Notes: a model not told the origin generated them from the letters alone. Shown: positions 25,846-35,411, numbered from the stretch's first letter. The stretch: 44,288 nt of DNA from an uncultured Clostridia bacterium (GCA_946627565.1 CAMOVR010000012.1:1-44288), one strand, 5' to 3'. Numbers and translations: made by a program.

Positions 25846-27315
25846 ATGAAGGCATCCATTCATGTTGACGCACGTCATCCCGGCGTAAAAATCAGCAAGA
25901 ACCTCTACGGCCAGTTTTCCGAGCACCTGGGCCGCTGCATCTATAACGGCCTGTTTGTGGGCGAGGATTCCCCCATTCCCAATGTCCGCGGCATACGCAG
26001 CGACGTGGTCAAGGCCCTGAAGGAAGCCCGTGTCCCGCTGCTGAGATGGCCCGGCGGATGCTTTGCAGATGAATACCACTGGCAGGACGGAATCGGTCCG
26101 AAGGAAAACCGCAAGCGGATGGTCAACACCAACTGGGGCGGCGTGGTGGAAGACAATTCCTTTGGCACCCACGAGTTTATGGACCTGTGCGAGCAGGTGG
26201 GCTGCGAACCCTATATCAACGCCAACGTGGGCTCCGGCACCGTCCGTGAGATGGCTGAATGGGTTGAGTATCTCAACAGCAGCGGTGACTCCTCCGTGGT
26301 CCGCCAGAGGTGGGCAAACGGACGGAAGGATCCCTTCCACGTGAAATATCTGGGCATCGGCAACGAAAGCTGGGGCTGCGGCGGCAACATGACGCCGGAA
26401 TACTACGCCGGCGCCTACCGTCAGTACCAGACCTTCTGCCGCACCTACGGGGACGACAAACTCTACCGCATCGCCTGCGGCCCCAGCGAGAACGACTGGC
26501 ACTGGACCGAGACCCTTATGAAGCAGGCCGGAAAATACATGGATGGCCTGACGCTGCATTACTACACCGTTCCCAACGGCAACTGGAAGGAAAAGGGCAG
26601 CGCCACCGAGTTTGACGGGGATATGTTCTATGAGACCCTGAAGAGGGCAGGCCGCATGGAAGAACTCATCTCCGGGCATCTGGCCATCATGGACCGCTAC
26701 GACAAGGACCATAAGGTCCAGCTGCTGGTGGATGAATGGGGCACCTGGTTCGATGTGGAACCCGGCACCAACCCCGGCTTCCTCTATCAGCAGAACACCA
26801 TGCGCGACGCCCTGGTGGCTTCCCTGACACTGGATATCTTCAACCGTCATGCGGACCGTCTGGGTCTGTGCTGCATTGCCCAGATCGTCAACGTGCTTCA
26901 GGCCATGGTGCTCACCGAAGGTGAGAAGATGGTGCTGACCCCCACCTACCATGTGTTCTCCCTGTATGCGGACCATCAGGATGCCGATCTTCTGGACTGC
27001 GCCGTGTTTGCTGACACCATTCCCGGCGGGCTCCGGCAGGTATCCGCTTCCGCTTCCATGAAGGACGGTGCCGTCACCCTGACCCTGTCCAACCTCCACG
27101 CGGAAGAGGGCGCCGAGGTCCTGGTGAATGTGGAAGGCATGGAGCATGCCGCTGTCTGCGGCCGGATCCTGCATGGCGATATGCATGCCATGAATACCTT
27201 TGATGCCGCCTCCTGCGTGGCTCCCGCAGAATTTACGGACTTCAGCCTCACCCAGCGCGGCCTTCTGGTAAAACTTCCCGCCTGCTCCGTGGCCGCCCTG
27301 ACCTTCCGTGCCTGA
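25846..27315 (+). CDS. Alpha-L-arabinofuranosidase (GH51)
   Basis: A 489-residue cytoplasmic GH51 enzyme that releases arabinofuranose from arabino-oligosaccharides. Diagnostic motifs are [52 protein letters not shown] with acid/base Glu174, and [10 protein letters not shown] with nucleophile Glu297. The C-terminal beta-domain starts near residue 390. The length matches intracellular GH51 enzymes and there is no signal peptide. The start has GAAGG about 9 nt upstream; the longer open frame begins with TTG and a Lys/Arg-rich stretch and is less likely. It is followed by an overlapping DUF6171 gene and deoC. Confidence 0.93.
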   Translation: MKASIHVDARHPGVKISKNLYGQFSEHLGRCIYNGLFVGEDSPIPNVRGIRSDVVKALKEARVPLLRWPGGCFADEYHWQDGIGPKENRKRMVNTNWGGVVEDNSFGTHEFMDLCEQVGCEPYINANVGSGTVREMAEWVEYLNSSGDSSVVRQRWANGRKDPFHVKYLGIGNESWGCGGNMTPEYYAGAYRQYQTFCRTYGDDKLYRIACGPSENDWHWTETLMKQAGKYMDGLTLHYYTVPNGNWKEKGSATEFDGDMFYETLKRAGRMEELISGHLAIMDRYDKDHKVQLLVDEWGTWFDVEPGTNPGFLYQQNTMRDALVASLTLDIFNRHADRLGLCCIAQIVNVLQAMVLTEGEKMVLTPTYHVFSLYADHQDADLLDCAVFADTIPGGLRQVSASASMKDGAVTLTLSNLHAEEGAEVLVNVEGMEHAAVCGRILHGDMHAMNTFDAASCVAPAEFTDFSLTQRGLLVKLPACSVAALTFRA

Positions 27316-27571
27316 GGGCAGGCAGCCCTGCCGGTGTCTGCTTGACGACAGCCGGCCGGACCTTCAGCAGGTGGTCAGAGATGTACTTTCCTCTGTCCCG
27401 GAGGAGAAAAAGGCGGCAGACGATGTCATCCGCCGCAGGCTGGATGCCTGTCTTTCCTGCTCCTTCCTCCGGGACGGTACCTGTGCCGCCTGCGGCTGCT
27501 ATGTGGAAATCCGTGCCGCCATGCGCCAGGCATCCTGTCCGGATGTACCGCCGAAATGGACGGCATGCTGA
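27308..27571 (+). CDS. Small Cys-rich protein, DUF6171-like
   Basis: An 87-residue protein, starting with GTG at 27308 inside the last codons of GH51 (8-nt overlap). Eight or so cysteines are arranged as CRCLL near the start, then [17 protein letters not shown], a later SCPDVPPKW and a terminal Cys. This is the DUF6171 pattern of small clostridial proteins and looks like a zinc-binding fold. There is no clear ribosome binding site, so translation may depend on coupling to GH51. The true start could be a few codons later. The role is unknown; placement between an arabinofuranosidase and deoC may be incidental. Confidence 0.75.
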   Translation: MPEGRQPCRCLLDDSRPDLQQVVRDVLSSVPEEKKAADDVIRRRLDACLSCSFLRDGTCAACGCYVEIRAAMRQASCPDVPPKWTAC

Positions 27572-27624
27572 GTTTTTTCCCCTCACGGATCCTTATATAC
27601 GTGTTCAAGCAAGGAGGAACCTTC

Positions 27625-28332
27625 ATGTCCCTTACACCCATGGATATCGCCCGTATGCTGGATCACTCCACCCTCCAGCCTTACCTGACCCCGGATGACA
27701 TTCGCCACGGCGCCCAGGTTGCCCTGAAATACAACACCGCCAGCATGTGTGCCCGGCCCTGTGACGTTCCTCTTATGGCTTCCCTGCTGAAGGGCTCCCA
27801 GGTCAAGGTCTGCACCGTCATCGGCTTCCCCCACGGGGACAGCGAGACCGCCATCAAGGTGGCGGAAGCCCGTCTTGCCCTGGAAGAGGGCTGCGAAGAG
27901 CTGGACATGGTCATCAACATCGGCCGCCTCATCGCCGGGGACGAAGCATACGTGAAAAACGAGATCGAACAGATCACCGCCCTGGCCCATAAGGCAAACG
28001 CCATCGTCAAAGTCATTCTGGAAACCTGCTATCTCACAGATGAGCAGAAGGTCCGGGCCTGCGTCCTTTCCGAAGAAGCCGGAGCCGACTTCGTCAAGAC
28101 CAGCACCGGATACGGCAGCAAGGGCTGCACCATCGAGGACCTGAAACTCATGCGCAGGTCCGTCTCTGACCGGGTCCGCGTCAAGGGATCCGGCGGAATC
28201 CGTGACCTGGACACCGTCCTGGCTGCCCGGGCCGCCGGCGCTTCCCGCTGCGGCGTCAGCGCCACGGAAAAAATCATGGCTGAAGCGGAGGAGCGGGCAA
28301 AGGCCGGCACCCTCTGTGAAGCAGAAGCCTGA
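27625..28332 (+). CDS. deoC: Deoxyribose-phosphate aldolase
   Basis: A 235-residue class I aldolase that splits 2-deoxyribose-5-phosphate into glyceraldehyde-3-phosphate and acetaldehyde in deoxynucleoside breakdown. Motifs: IARMLDHSTLQPYLT, VCTVIGFPHGDSETAIK, EELDMVINIGRL, VKVILETCYLTDEQ, DFVKTSTGYG with Schiff-base Lys158, and VKGSGGIRD with the second active-site Lys. Length fits the family. The start at 27625 has AAGGAGG 8 nt upstream; the longer open frame begins 69 nt earlier without a site. A terminator follows 12 nt after the stop. Confidence 0.95.
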   Translation: MSLTPMDIARMLDHSTLQPYLTPDDIRHGAQVALKYNTASMCARPCDVPLMASLLKGSQVKVCTVIGFPHGDSETAIKVAEARLALEEGCEELDMVINIGRLIAGDEAYVKNEIEQITALAHKANAIVKVILETCYLTDEQKVRACVLSEEAGADFVKTSTGYGSKGCTIEDLKLMRRSVSDRVRVKGSGGIRDLDTVLAARAAGASRCGVSATEKIMAEAEERAKAGTLCEAEA

Positions 28333-28344
28333 CACGGAAAATAG

Positions 28345-28374
28345 CACAGCAGCTGAAAAGCTGCTGTGTTTTAT
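28345..28374 (+). terminator. Intrinsic terminator after deoC
   Basis: CACAGCAGCT (28345-28354), loop GAAA, AGCTGCTGTG (28359-28368), then TTTTATAT. Confidence 0.9.
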
Positions 28375-28398
28375 ATATACTTAATCGTTTAAGTTCAT

Positions 28399-28440
28399 AT
28401 AAAATCCACCATCCGGCATGTAAAACAAACCGGAAGGTGG
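28399..28440 (-). terminator. Terminator-like hairpin after the MoxR gene
   Basis: CCACCATCCGG (28406-28416) pairs with CCGGAAGGTGG (28430-28440) with one mismatch. The AT-rich sequence at 28397-28404 gives a U-rich end on the minus strand, just past the AAA ATPase stop at 28453. Confidence 0.65.
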
Positions 28441-28452
28441 GAATATATGCTG

Positions 28453-29988
28453 TCAGGATTCCGCGGGGTCATCTCCGTCAATGGAGGCTTCCAGTTTATC
28501 GATTTCCTTCATCACATCCAGCTGCCGCTCATAAAACAGCAGGGACCGGTTATGCCTGAAATAGGCATCACAGCCGTACTGGGCGATATATCTGGCCGCA
28601 GCTTCGCTGGCCGTCAGCTCCGTCACCAGGATGAGAATCTCCTGGCTGTCTCCGAAGACCTTTTCCATAAAGCTGAACACATGATCCAGGTGTTTCCCGA
28701 TCTCCCCGGCCCTGCGCTTGATGCTCCGTGTGGAGGCATCAAACTCACTCCTGAGGATTTTCACCGCTTCATCGGCACCCATCCCGGGATCCAGCTTCTC
28801 CGCACACGCCCTGAGGAAACGGATCAGGGCATACTGGGTATGCTCCGCTTCAGAAGACATCATGCTGCCAGCCTGGGCCTGCCTCAGCCGGTTCTCCTGT
28901 TCCGCAACAGCCGTATCCAGCAGTGCGGCCACCGGCATCCGGCGGCTGACCGTCATGCGGCGGATATTTGTGAGAATCTTCTGGGCCGCCTCCATCATGG
29001 CGCGGTCCTGCATCAGGGGACGGATTTCTCCCAGCACCGCATCCACAATCAGGGCCACCACACTGATGCGCTCATCAAACTTCGCCTGCTGTGCCCTTGT
29101 TTCAATCGTCTCATCCCAGGTGCCGCCGAGAATCTTATCCACCTGATAGTCAGAAGAATATTTCAGCCACAGGTCATAGTACATGGCAAACTGTCTGGCG
29201 GTCTTCCGGTTCTGCAGGTACTGTCCCACCAGGGCCTCGTCCACCTTCAGCCCGTGGAGTTCATACAGGCGGATCATATCCGACAGATCCACCCAGCCTC
29301 TGGGGGTGACAAAGCTCCGCCCTTCCACCGTGGCCTCCACCCGGTAGAAGTCATCCTTGCGGATATCCAGGTAACTGGTGACCGCGGGATGCACCCCGGA
29401 TGCCACAGCCCAGGTATGCCACACATCGTAGTCCGGCTCCACGTCAATCCGCTTGAGACGGTCCCAGGTCACCATGTCAAACTCGCGCACGCTCTGGTTA
29501 TACTCCGGGGGATTGCCGGCTGTCACCACAATCCATCCGTCCGGCACCCGGTGCTGGCCGAAAACCTTGTACTGCAGGAACTGCAGCATGGCAGGGGCCA
29601 GGGTCTCCGACACGCAGTTGATCTCATCCAGGAAAAGAATGCCTTCCTTCACCCCGGTGGCTTCCATTTTTTCATACACCGAAGCGATGATCTCGCTCAT
29701 GGTATACTCAGACACCCTGAAGGTTCTGCCCTCATATTCCTTTTCCTTAATGAAGGGCAGTCCCAGTGCACTCTGCCTGGTATGGTGCGTCATGGAATAG
29801 GAAACCAGCGCAATGCCCATCTCCTGGGCAATCTGTTCCATAATCGCCGTCTTCCCTATGCCCGGGGCCCCGATGAGAAAGATGGGACGCTGCCGGCTCA
29901 GCGGGATCACGGGCCGGCCGAACTCATCCCGGGTCCGGTAGGCTGTCACTGCATTGCTGATCTGTTTCTTTGCTTCAAAAATATTCAT
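28453..29988 (-). CDS. MoxR-type AAA+ ATPase
   Basis: A 511-residue AAA+ ATPase of the MoxR group, thought to act as a chaperone that remodels partners together with a VWA protein. Walker A is LIGAPGIGKTA (40-47) and Walker B is ILFLDEIN (117-124, Asp121, Glu122). A sensor-like Asn sits in VVTAGNPPEYN, and the arginine finger region is DMVTWDRLKRI. The C-terminal 250 residues are helical, past the usual lid domain, and lack an obvious family match. It starts 12 nt after the VWA gene stop in the same direction, so the pair is one operon. It resembles E. coli YehL-type proteins in architecture. Confidence 0.9.
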   Translation of the reverse strand: MNIFEAKKQISNAVTAYRTRDEFGRPVIPLSRQRPIFLIGAPGIGKTAIMEQIAQEMGIALVSYSMTHHTRQSALGLPFIKEKEYEGRTFRVSEYTMSEIIASVYEKMEATGVKEGILFLDEINCVSETLAPAMLQFLQYKVFGQHRVPDGWIVVTAGNPPEYNQSVREFDMVTWDRLKRIDVEPDYDVWHTWAVASGVHPAVTSYLDIRKDDFYRVEATVEGRSFVTPRGWVDLSDMIRLYELHGLKVDEALVGQYLQNRKTARQFAMYYDLWLKYSSDYQVDKILGGTWDETIETRAQQAKFDERISVVALIVDAVLGEIRPLMQDRAMMEAAQKILTNIRRMTVSRRMPVAALLDTAVAEQENRLRQAQAGSMMSSEAEHTQYALIRFLRACAEKLDPGMGADEAVKILRSEFDASTRSIKRRAGEIGKHLDHVFSFMEKVFGDSQEILILVTELTASEAAARYIAQYGCDAYFRHNRSLLFYERQLDVMKEIDKLEASIDGDDPAES

Positions 29989-30000
29989 GCCCTGTCCCCC

Positions 30001-31668
30001 TTACATCCGCCTTATGTCTTCGGTTTCCAGCACCACCTTCACCGCCCAGGGCGGCACCAGGTGCATGCCTGTATCCTGGTCATCCAGGAAAACAAAGGCA
30101 GTCAAATAATCCGGCTGCCTGGGCGGATACTGGCCGTACCCGTCCGTAAAATAGATAAGCCCCTGCAGGTTCGGAAGCGCTTTCTGCTTCCTGAGCTGGT
30201 CCACATAGCTGAACACCGGCCTGAAATCCGTGCCTCCAAACCCCTTCAGTGTCATATGCCGGATATATTCTTCAAATTCCTCCCGGGTATGGATCACCAT
30301 GTCCTCCTGGATCGTGGCATCGCACTGGATCAGGTGCAGGCAGAACCTGCGGTCAAAGGTTTCCTCCTGCATGAGGATGTTATAGGTCTTCTGCAGGAAC
30401 TGCTGCACCAGCTCACCGCTGCAGGACCCGGAGGTGTCAATGGCAATGACAATGTCCCGGATGCGCCGGGCCTCCCGGTACTCCAGGGGCTCAATCAGCG
30501 GCATATCCCCGTACACCGACAGGCCGTAGGTATAGAAGACGTAATCGAACTCATCCGGGGAAAGCCGCATCACTTCCGTCCTGGCGGCAAATTTCTGCAG
30601 GAAAGCCCGGTAATCGTACCGCTCCCGGTTCAGGGACCTGAGGGCCTGGGTCATGTTGCCGCTCTCAAAACCGCGCTGTCTGGCAAATGTTTCCAGATCC
30701 GTCTGCATCCGTTCGGAGATATCCCGCCACATGCTTTCCAGTTCCTGTCTCTCCTCTGCGGACATCCCTCCGCCGGGGTTTTCCCTGTTTTTCCCTTCTT
30801 CTCCGCTGCTGTCCTGTCCCTCACCCTGATCCTGCCGGTCTTCCTCTCCCTGGTCGTCGCCCTGTTTTTCGTCCTGGTCTTCTTCCTGATCTTCGCCCAG
30901 ATCGTCTTCCTGGTCGCCGCCCTGGTCTTCTTCCTGATCGTCGCCCTGATTTTCGCCCTTATCTTCTTCCTGATCCTCGCTCTGACTTTGCGGTTCTTTC
31001 TTCTGCTCTTTTCCCCGGCCATCCTGCCTGTCTCCCTGGTCTCCGCCCGGGTCTTTCTTATCTTTCTCCTGCTCGGTACGCTCGTACCACAGGTCATGGC
31101 TGTCCACCGTAAACAGGTCCCTGTACAGCTGCATGGAAGGTCCGTCCGGGGGATTGTGCCGGAAATAATGCATCAGCTTTTCCGCCGTCAGGGGTCTGAC
31201 CTTTTCTGAGAGGCTGTCCAGCACCAGGTTGCGTTCCTCCTGGCCCGGGCATGTCAGGAGCTGCGGCAGTGCCAGTTCCCGGCACATGCCCTCTGCCGCA
31301 ATGTCTGCAGACAGATCCCACAGCTGCCGGTACTGTTTTTCCGATACAAACATATGCCGGAACAGGCAGTGCATCAGCACATGGGTCCAGGCCCGGATCA
31401 CATAGGTCGAGTCCTGCCGGTACCAGTTCAGCAGGTACCGGGGCTCATAGAAGAAATTCTTTCCGTCACTGGCAAGAAGGTGTGCTTCGGACACCTTCGG
31501 CGTAAGCCCGAACATCGCCCTGTCCAGAAAACGCAGTTTCACCAGAATCTGGGCTTTGGCAATGGACAGCACTTCCTCTGAAAGCCTGCAGACTTTCTCC
31601 CATACCGGATCCTTCTGCGCAGAATGCTCTGCGTCTATTCTTTCCTGTCCATCCAAAATAACGCTCAT
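30001..31668 (-). CDS. VWA-domain protein with putative metallopeptidase-like N-terminus (DUF2201-type)
   Basis: A 555-residue soluble protein. Residues about 30-170 resemble the DUF2201 putative metallopeptidase region: VKLRFLDRAMFGLTP, then HVLMHCLFRH (His96, His100, His105), though the Glu expected of a zincin HExxH is absent. Residues about 190-300 are a long linker of Asp/Glu/Gln/Lys repeats (EDQEEDQ type). The C-terminal von Willebrand factor A domain (about 405-555) carries the metal-binding site DTSGS at Asp411. No signal peptide. It is first in an operon with the MoxR ATPase; such MoxR-VWA pairs act together. A promoter with an extended -10 lies at 31741-31749 and a palindrome sits upstream of it. 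Confidence 0.88.
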   Translation of the reverse strand: MSVILDGQERIDAEHSAQKDPVWEKVCRLSEEVLSIAKAQILVKLRFLDRAMFGLTPKVSEAHLLASDGKNFFYEPRYLLNWYRQDSTYVIRAWTHVLMHCLFRHMFVSEKQYRQLWDLSADIAAEGMCRELALPQLLTCPGQEERNLVLDSLSEKVRPLTAEKLMHYFRHNPPDGPSMQLYRDLFTVDSHDLWYERTEQEKDKKDPGGDQGDRQDGRGKEQKKEPQSQSEDQEEDKGENQGDDQEEDQGGDQEDDLGEDQEEDQDEKQGDDQGEEDRQDQGEGQDSSGEEGKNRENPGGGMSAEERQELESMWRDISERMQTDLETFARQRGFESGNMTQALRSLNRERYDYRAFLQKFAARTEVMRLSPDEFDYVFYTYGLSVYGDMPLIEPLEYREARRIRDIVIAIDTSGSCSGELVQQFLQKTYNILMQEETFDRRFCLHLIQCDATIQEDMVIHTREEFEEYIRHMTLKGFGGTDFRPVFSYVDQLRKQKALPNLQGLIYFTDGYGQYPPRQPDYLTAFVFLDDQDTGMHLVPPWAVKVVLETEDIRRM

Positions 31669-31740
31669 GTCTCCTCCTTCCTGTGCACCGGCAGCAGCGC
31701 ATGTTTTCTCCGGCCCCGCGGGAATCCGGCTGCCTTACCC

Positions 31741-31785
31741 ATTATAGCATCTTCTGAAGAAAAACCATTCACCCTGTGGGTGAAT
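31741..31785 (-). promoter_or_regulatory. Extended -10 promoter with palindromic operator for the VWA-MoxR operon
   Basis: On the minus strand TGCTATAAT (TATAAT is the complement of 31741-31746) lacks a good -35. Instead the perfect palindrome ATTCACCC-TGT-GGGTGAAT (31767-31785) is centred about 42 nt upstream of the likely start. This is the place an activator usually occupies when it replaces the -35. The same 16-nt core occurs at 36881-36896. Confidence 0.7.
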
Positions 31786-31816
31786 CCTCCGTCCTGTACG
31801 GCACCGGTATATGCGG

Positions 31817-31845
31817 TTTACGTTGTTCCCCGTTTCTGGTATGCT
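31817..31845 (+). promoter_or_regulatory. Candidate promoter for the Snf2-SWIM operon
   Basis: TTTACG (31817-31822), a 17-nt spacer, then TATGCT (31840-31845) preceded by TGG, an extended -10. It lies 41 nt upstream of the Snf2 start codon and back to back with the VWA promoter. Confidence 0.5.
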
Positions 31846-31885
31846 TTTTGTATACATACCTGCTTCAGAAGGGATCTGACAGCAC

Positions 31886-34507
31886 ATGACTGCAAAGCAC
31901 AGCAGTGCCTTTTCCATCACAGTCGTCTTCACCCCGGAGGGCTTCACCCTGGACTTTCCTGCCCAGGAGGATGAAGCATCTGTCCGCTGGCAGGAGGACT
32001 ACAGAAAGGACAGGTTTGCCTTCCTGTACCATCTGGGATTTGAATCCATCCCTGCAGACAGTGCCCCTGCCTTCCGCTATCTCAGCCAGACAGCCTCGCG
32101 TTTTGCCTCCGAACTCATGGCGGTGCCTGCCCTGGAGATCACCCGGGAACAGACGGAGGTCCCTCTGACTGACCCTGTCTGTCAGTCCCTCCTCCAGGCC
32201 CTTCCCTTCGGTCTTGGCACCGAATATGTGGATGCAGCCTGGCTGCGCATGGTCTTTGGGAAACTGCAGGCCGTCTTCAACCGGGAAATCGCCGCCTTTG
32301 AGGGCACAGTCGCCCTGTACTTCGCCGAAAAGACGGAAAACCTGCGCCTGCCCGAACGCGTCTTCTTCCACCTGGTGGAAAACAGAAAGGACGCTGACTT
32401 TCCATTTGCCTTCCTGGCCACCTACACCACCAGGGACAGGGAAAACCGGGTGCGGCACATGCCTCTCAGCTACGCCCTTGAGGAATACCGGGGAAAGAAG
32501 GAGACCCTGGTGGGCATGCTTGCCTGTCTCAACGACGCAGCCGAAGCCGTGCCCATGGTGGCGGATCTCATGTCCTCCGGCGAACTTTTTCACCCCCTTC
32601 GCCTGACAAGCGGGGAGGCATACACCTTTCTTCAGGCAGTACCCGACCTGGAAAAAGCCGGCATCGCCTGCCGCCTGCCCGACTGGTGGCGCCGCAGGAG
32701 CAGCCGTGTTTCCCTTTCCGTTCAGATTGGCGAAAAGGAAACCTCTCTGGCGGGTCTTGACAGCATCCTCCGCCTTAAGCCTTCCCTGTGCGTGGACGGC
32801 GTTCCCCTATCGGATGCGGACATCCGGACCATGCTCAGGCAGTCAGACGGCCTGGCCTTCATCAAGGGCAAATGGGTGGAGGTAGACCATGCGAAGCTGG
32901 AAAAACTTCTGAAAGCCATGGAGGACTGTGAAGGGGACATTTCCCTTATGCAGGCCCTTCGCATGCAGGGCGGCCTGGATACATCCGCACCCGGGGGCGT
33001 GGAAGCCCCGGAGATTTCCAACGGCCGCTGGCTGTCAGATTTTCTTACATCCCTCAGGCGCCCTGAAGAAAACACGGCACCGGACATTCCCCTCTCCGTA
33101 CACGCCACGCTCCGCCCCTATCAGGTAAACGGCTTTGCCTGGCTCAGCCGGATGCTTTCCCTGAACCTGGGGGCCTGTCTTGCAGATGACATGGGCCTTG
33201 GCAAAACCCTGCAGGTGCTGACCCTGCTGGAGGCACTCCGTCAGAGGCAGGGGGATGCAAAGGTGCTTCTGGTGGTTCCGGCATCCCTGCTGGGCAACTG
33301 GGAGAGGGAGATACGGCAGTTCGTCCCGGATCTGCCCTTCTGCCGTCTCCACGGCGCCACCGCCCCGAAGCTGGAAAAGATCCTTGCAGATACGGACACC
33401 TTCCTGTACCTGACCACCTACGGCATAGCCGCACGCCTGCAGGGCCTCCGGTCCCGGACCTGGGACCTGCTGATCCTGGATGAGGCACAGGCCATCAAAA
33501 ACCCGGGCACCAGGCAGACCCGGGCCGTCAAGGAACTGTCCGCCAGGGGACGCATCGCCATGACCGGCACGCCCATTGAAAACGACCTGTCCAACCTCTG
33601 GTCCCTGTTTGACTTCCTCAACACCGGCCTTCTGGGCACGGCAAAGGAATTCGACCGCTTTTCAAGGGAGCTTGCCGCTGCCCCGGAGGGCTATATGCGT
33701 CTTCGCCGGATGGTTTCCCCCTTTATCCTCCGCCGCCTGAAAACAGACAAAAATGTCATTTCGGATCTCCCGGAAAAGATCGATGTGACAGACTGCATCA
33801 CGCTCTCCAAACGGCAGGTTGTCCTCTACCGGCAGGAGCTCCAGGAGATTGAACAGAAGCTGCCTCAGCTGGACGGCATGGAACGCCGCGGTGTGGTGCT
33901 GGCCGCCATTTCCAAATTCAAACAGATCTGCAACCATCCGGACCAGTACCTGGGTCTGGAAGAATATGCACCGGAAGAATCCGGCAAATTCGAGTATCTG
34001 CGGGAAATCTGTGAAACCATCCGGGACAGGCACGAGCGGGTACTCATCTTCACCCAGTACAGGGAAATCACCCCCGCCCTGGACAACTTTCTCTCCGGCG
34101 TATTCGGCCGCCGGGGCCTGGTGCTTCACGGGGGCACGCCTGTCAGGACACGCCCGAAACTGGTGGAAGCCTTCAACGGCGACGAATACGTCCCCTACAT
34201 GGTCCTCACCCTCAAAGCCGGCGGCACGGGCCTTAACCTGACAAAGGCAAACCATGTGGTCCTCTTTGACCGCTGGTGGAACCCGGCGGTGGAAAACCAG
34301 GCCATGGACCGGGCCTTCCGCATTGGCCAGAAAAAGAATGTCTTTGTGCACCGTTTCGTGGCCGGCGGCACCATCGAGGAAAAAATCGACGAGATGATCC
34401 GGCTCAAGCAGCAGCTGGCTGACGATGTGGTGGGCAGCGGCAGCGAAAAATGGATTACCGAACTGAGCGATCAGGAGCTCCTGAAGCTGATGAAACTGGA
34501 GGTATAA
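31886..34507 (+). CDS. Snf2-family helicase-like ATPase
   Basis: An 873-residue SF2 ATPase of the bacterial Snf2 (HepA/RapA-like) group. The N-terminal 400 residues carry the SNF2-associated region (about 230-400, DGLAFIKGKWVEVD). The motor follows: motif I LADDMGLGKT with Lys440, motif II LILDEAQ (Asp532-Gln535), motif III MTGTPIEN, motif IV-V LKAGGTGLNLT and motif VI QAMDRAFRIGQ. It would move along double-stranded DNA or displace bound proteins, not unwind strands. The ribosome binding site is AAGGGA at long spacing. It is 3 nt from the SWIM gene, so coupled, and divergent from the VWA-MoxR operon. Whether it serves repair, transcription or defence is unknown. Confidence 0.93.
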   Translation: MTAKHSSAFSITVVFTPEGFTLDFPAQEDEASVRWQEDYRKDRFAFLYHLGFESIPADSAPAFRYLSQTASRFASELMAVPALEITREQTEVPLTDPVCQSLLQALPFGLGTEYVDAAWLRMVFGKLQAVFNREIAAFEGTVALYFAEKTENLRLPERVFFHLVENRKDADFPFAFLATYTTRDRENRVRHMPLSYALEEYRGKKETLVGMLACLNDAAEAVPMVADLMSSGELFHPLRLTSGEAYTFLQAVPDLEKAGIACRLPDWWRRRSSRVSLSVQIGEKETSLAGLDSILRLKPSLCVDGVPLSDADIRTMLRQSDGLAFIKGKWVEVDHAKLEKLLKAMEDCEGDISLMQALRMQGGLDTSAPGGVEAPEISNGRWLSDFLTSLRRPEENTAPDIPLSVHATLRPYQVNGFAWLSRMLSLNLGACLADDMGLGKTLQVLTLLEALRQRQGDAKVLLVVPASLLGNWEREIRQFVPDLPFCRLHGATAPKLEKILADTDTFLYLTTYGIAARLQGLRSRTWDLLILDEAQAIKNPGTRQTRAVKELSARGRIAMTGTPIENDLSNLWSLFDFLNTGLLGTAKEFDRFSRELAAAPEGYMRLRRMVSPFILRRLKTDKNVISDLPEKIDVTDCITLSKRQVVLYRQELQEIEQKLPQLDGMERRGVVLAAISKFKQICNHPDQYLGLEEYAPEESGKFEYLREICETIRDRHERVLIFTQYREITPALDNFLSGVFGRRGLVLHGGTPVRTRPKLVEAFNGDEYVPYMVLTLKAGGTGLNLTKANHVVLFDRWWNPAVENQAMDRAFRIGQKKNVFVHRFVAGGTIEEKIDEMIRLKQQLADDVVGSGSEKWITELSDQELLKLMKLEV

Positions 34508-34510
34508 GGC

Positions 34511-35254
34511 ATGGCACGCTACAGACACTACGATGATTTTCCCACCCACTTCAGCCAGCCTTCCGTCCAGCTGCTGCGGCAGAACGCCGAAAAAAGCATG
34601 GAGAAGGCCGGCAAAAGCGGAAAACTGTATGATCCTGTCATTCCCAAGGGCAACAGCCGGAACATCTGCGTCAGCTGGTGGGGCCAGGCCTGGTGCAGCA
34701 ACATGGAACGCTATGCGGATTACGCAAGCCGTCTTGGAAGGGGCAAACGCTACATCAGCAGCGGCACCATTCTGGACCTGAAAATCAGCCAGGGGACCGT
34801 CAATGCCAAGGTTCAGGGTTCCAGGAGCACGCCTTATTCTGTCAGTATTCAGATTGATCCCCTCAGCGAGAAAAAAAGAAAAGCCATCACGGCCCAGTGC
34901 AGCCGGGAGATACGGAGCTTGGAAGACCTGATCTGCGGCCGGTTCCCTGACAGCCTCAAAAACCTGTTTCTGGAGCGCAACGGTCTTTTCCCCGGTCCCG
35001 GGGAAATCCACATGAACTGCTCGTGTCCTGACTGGGCCGTCATGTGCAAGCATGTTGCCGCCGTCATGTACGGCATCGGCGTCCGTCTTGATGACAATCC
35101 CTTTTACTTCTTCTCCCTGCGGGGCGTAGATGTGGACAGCTTCGTGGCGCAGGCCCTGGACAACCGCGTGGAAAGCATGCTGGCCAATGCGGGCAACGTT
35201 ACCGAACGGGTTATTCCGGAGGATCAGATCACCTCCCTCTTTGGCGTTCTCTGA
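34511..35254 (+). CDS. SWIM zinc-finger protein
   Basis: A 247-residue protein with a SWIM finger at 170-181: Cys170, Cys172, Cys179 and His181 in NCSCPDWAVMCKHVAAV. The N-terminal part (about 45-125) is typical of Snf2-linked SWIM proteins: GNSRNICVSWWGQAWCSNME, then GRGKRYISSGTILDL and VNAKVQGSRSTPY. It is translated 3 nt after the Snf2 gene with GGAGG in front. SWIM domains bind DNA or protein, and in this family the protein is taken as a partner of the Snf2 motor. The C-terminal 65 residues are a less conserved tail. Confidence 0.92.
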   Translation: MARYRHYDDFPTHFSQPSVQLLRQNAEKSMEKAGKSGKLYDPVIPKGNSRNICVSWWGQAWCSNMERYADYASRLGRGKRYISSGTILDLKISQGTVNAKVQGSRSTPYSVSIQIDPLSEKKRKAITAQCSREIRSLEDLICGRFPDSLKNLFLERNGLFPGPGEIHMNCSCPDWAVMCKHVAAVMYGIGVRLDDNPFYFFSLRGVDVDSFVAQALDNRVESMLANAGNVTERVIPEDQITSLFGVL

Positions 35255-35411
35255 TCCTTATCAAAAAGATGATCAGGAAAGATGCTTCTCATGATATGAC
35301 ACACACCCACACCTCCCGCAGTCCCAGAACCGTTCTGGACTCTCTGCCCGACGGTCCGGTGGAAGCCCGCCGAGGTGTTCTTCCCCCGGTACAGACAGCC
35401 CCTCCCTCTAC

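Noticed and set aside
24426-27186. Two long minus-strand open frames opposite homoserine dehydrogenase and GH51
   Set aside because: Antisense shadows of well-conserved genes with His/Gly-rich, protein-unlike translations.
28447-31209. 920-codon open frame on plus, antisense to the MoxR and VWA genes
   Set aside because: It mirrors two clear protein-coding genes on the minus strand, has no family resemblance and no ribosome binding site; long antisense frames are expected with this codon usage.
33662-35053. 463-codon minus-strand frame opposite the Snf2/SWIM genes
   Set aside because: Shadow of conserved helicase motifs; no independent evidence.
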